Shown here: in pieces, positions 4,723-5,970 of the stretch
How the letters are laid out: every line of letters begins with the position of its first letter
How positions within the stretch are numbered: position 1 is the first letter of the stretch
Origin: Pseudomonadota bacterium
Lineage (GTDB): Bacteria; Pseudomonadota; Alphaproteobacteria; Rhizobiales; Xanthobacteraceae
NCBI GenBank assembly: GCA_021823875.1
Contig: JAKAMD010000227.1
Coordinates: forward strand, 1 to 5,970
Direction of reading: 5' to 3'
DNA: 5,970 bases
Program-made: the position numbers and the translations under genes
The notes under the pieces: generated by a model
What the model was told of the DNA's origin: nothing
Seen by the model: only the letters and a program-made list of their open reading frames with translations
The model's database searches: none

Positions 4723-5970
4723 ATGCCCGACCTTCTGCTTGAATTTCTCTCCGAAGAAATCCCCGCGCGCATGCAGGCGCGCGCCGCTGACGATCTGAAG
4801 AAGATGGTCACCGACCGGCTGGTGGCCGCGGGCCTGGTCTATGAGGGAGCCAAGGCTTTCGCCACCCCGCGCCGTCTGGCGCTGACCGTGCAGGGCGTGC
4901 CGGCGCGCCAGCCCGATCTGAAGGAAGAGCGCAAGGGACCGAAGGTCGGCGCGCCCGAGCAGGCGATTGCCGGCTTTCTGCGCGCGGCGGGACTTGCCTC
5001 GATCGATCAGGCCAAGGTGCAGGCGGACAAGAAGGGCGATTTCTACGTCGCGGTGATCGAGAAGCCTGGCCGCGCCGCCATCGAGGTCATCGGCGAGATG
5101 ATCCCCGAAGTGGTGCGCAGCTTCCCCTGGCCGAAGTCGATGCGCTGGGGCAGCGGGCGGCTCAACTGGGTGCGTCCGCTGCATGCGATCGTCGCCACCT
5201 TCGGTCCGGAAACCGAGGAGCCCGAGGTGGTGCCGTTCACCGTCGACGGGCTGACGAGCGGCGACTTGACGCGCGGCCATCGCTTCATGGCGCCCGGCGT
5301 CATCAGGTTGCGCCACTTCGAAGACTATGTCGGCAAGCTCGAAGCCGCCAAGGTGATGCTCGATCCGGCGCGCCGCGCCGACACCATCCTGCACGACGCC
5401 AAGAACCTCGCCTTCGCGCAAGGCTACGAACTCGTCGAGGACGAAGGCCTGCTCGCCGAAGTCTCCGGTCTGGTGGAATGGCCGGTGACGTTGATGGGCT
5501 CGTTCGATCCGGCGTTCCTCTCGATCCCCGGCGAGGTGATCCGCGCCACCATCCGTAACAACCAGAAATGCTTCGTGCTGCGTGATCCCTCGACCGCCAA
5601 GCTCACCAACAAGTTCATCCTGGTCGCCAACGAAGAAGCGAGCGACGGCGGCAAGGCGATCGTCGCCGGCAATGAGCGCGTGATCCGCGCGCGGCTCTCC
5701 GACGCCAAGTTCTTCTACGACACCGATCTGAAGACGCGGCTGGAAGACCGGCTGGCGAAGTTCGACCACATCGTGTTCCACGAGAAGCTCGGCAGCCAGG
5801 CCGAGCGCATCGCGCGCATCGTTTCGCTCGCCGGCGAACTGGCGCCGCTGGTCGACGCCGACAGCGACAAGGCCGAGCGCGCCGCGCGCCTGTGCAAGGC
5901 CGATCTGCTCACCGAAGTGGTCGGCGAATTCCCCGAGCTGCAGGGCCTGATGGGCCGCTACTACGCCGAG
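4723..5970 (+). CDS. glyS: Glycine--tRNA ligase beta subunit, 3' partial
   Basis: The frame starts at ATG 4723 with MPDLLLEFLSEEIPARMQ, the standard GlyS N-terminus, and stays open to the window end: 416 codons of an expected 690-700. Family landmarks in order are ATPRRLAL near residue 47, SFPWPKSMRWG at about 133-143, TRGHRFM, RATIRNNQKCF, NERVIRARLSDAKFFYDTD, FHEKLGSQAERI, and CKADLLTEVVGEFPELQGLM close to the end, which belongs to the HD-type domain region. The beta subunit binds and positions tRNA-Gly for the catalytic alpha subunit (GlyQ) in the alpha2beta2 enzyme; the C-terminal tRNA-binding part lies outside the window. No clear Shine-Dalgarno precedes the ATG, but the N-terminal match makes the start secure. 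No frameshift or missing block is seen in the visible part. Confidence 0.97.
   Translation, partial: MPDLLLEFLSEEIPARMQARAADDLKKMVTDRLVAAGLVYEGAKAFATPRRLALTVQGVPARQPDLKEERKGPKVGAPEQAIAGFLRAAGLASIDQAKVQADKKGDFYVAVIEKPGRAAIEVIGEMIPEVVRSFPWPKSMRWGSGRLNWVRPLHAIVATFGPETEEPEVVPFTVDGLTSGDLTRGHRFMAPGVIRLRHFEDYVGKLEAAKVMLDPARRADTILHDAKNLAFAQGYELVEDEGLLAEVSGLVEWPVTLMGSFDPAFLSIPGEVIRATIRNNQKCFVLRDPSTAKLTNKFILVANEEASDGGKAIVAGNERVIRARLSDAKFFYDTDLKTRLEDRLAKFDHIVFHEKLGSQAERIARIVSLAGELAPLVDADSDKAERAARLCKADLLTEVVGEFPELQGLMGRYYAE

Noticed and set aside
4408..5781. 457-codon minus-strand open frame
   Set aside because: It lies opposite the clear glyS coding region and the DUF2207 tail; its Pro run is the complement of the Gly tract. 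It is a shadow of high-GC codon use.

Overview
The window is GC-rich, with mostly G or C at third codon positions. It looks like a chromosomal core region of an alphaproteobacterium, most likely of the order Hyphomicrobiales/Rhizobiales (Bradyrhizobium, Rhodopseudomonas or Xanthobacteraceae-like). Three things point there: the separate alpha and beta subunits of glycyl-tRNA synthetase, the order S49 peptidase - small membrane protein - glyQ - ... - glyS, and an interspersed palindrome of a kind I recall as common in that order. The taxonomic call is from memory of families, not from a search.

Layout: 1-225 is the 3' end of an S49 (SppA-like) peptidase gene. 314-514 encodes a 66-residue single-span membrane protein of unknown function. 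523-660, on the minus strand, is a 45-codon single-span ORF with a strong ribosome binding site that is easy to miss. 766-1722 is glyQ, preceded by a plausible sigma-70 promoter. Next come three tightly packed plus-strand genes: a double CDGSH iron-sulfur protein (1747-1992), a LemA family protein (2028-2606) and a DUF2207 multi-span membrane protein with a polyglycine tail (2618-4600). An imperfect palindromic repeat starts directly after the DUF2207 stop codon (4601-4647). glyS begins at 4723 and runs off the window end at 5970 with 416 codons present.

Functional reading: GlyQ and GlyS form the alpha2beta2 enzyme that charges tRNA-Gly. Their genes are separated here by about 3 kb holding a CDGSH protein and a LemA/DUF2207 pair. 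LemA and DUF2207 proteins are often gene neighbours, and the two reading frames here nearly touch, so they probably work together at the inner membrane; their biochemical role is not established. The CDGSH protein is probably a small soluble 2Fe-2S protein. The gaps from glyQ to lemA are short (24 and 35 bases), so glyQ to DUF2207 may be one transcript. glyS may have its own promoter after the palindrome.

I see no mobile element, CRISPR array, tRNA, rRNA or riboswitch. Most of the window is ordinary core genome. The points most worth a second look are the small minus-strand ORF, the gene cassette between glyQ and glyS, the polyglycine tail ending in Trp, and the palindrome at the DUF2207-glyS junction.
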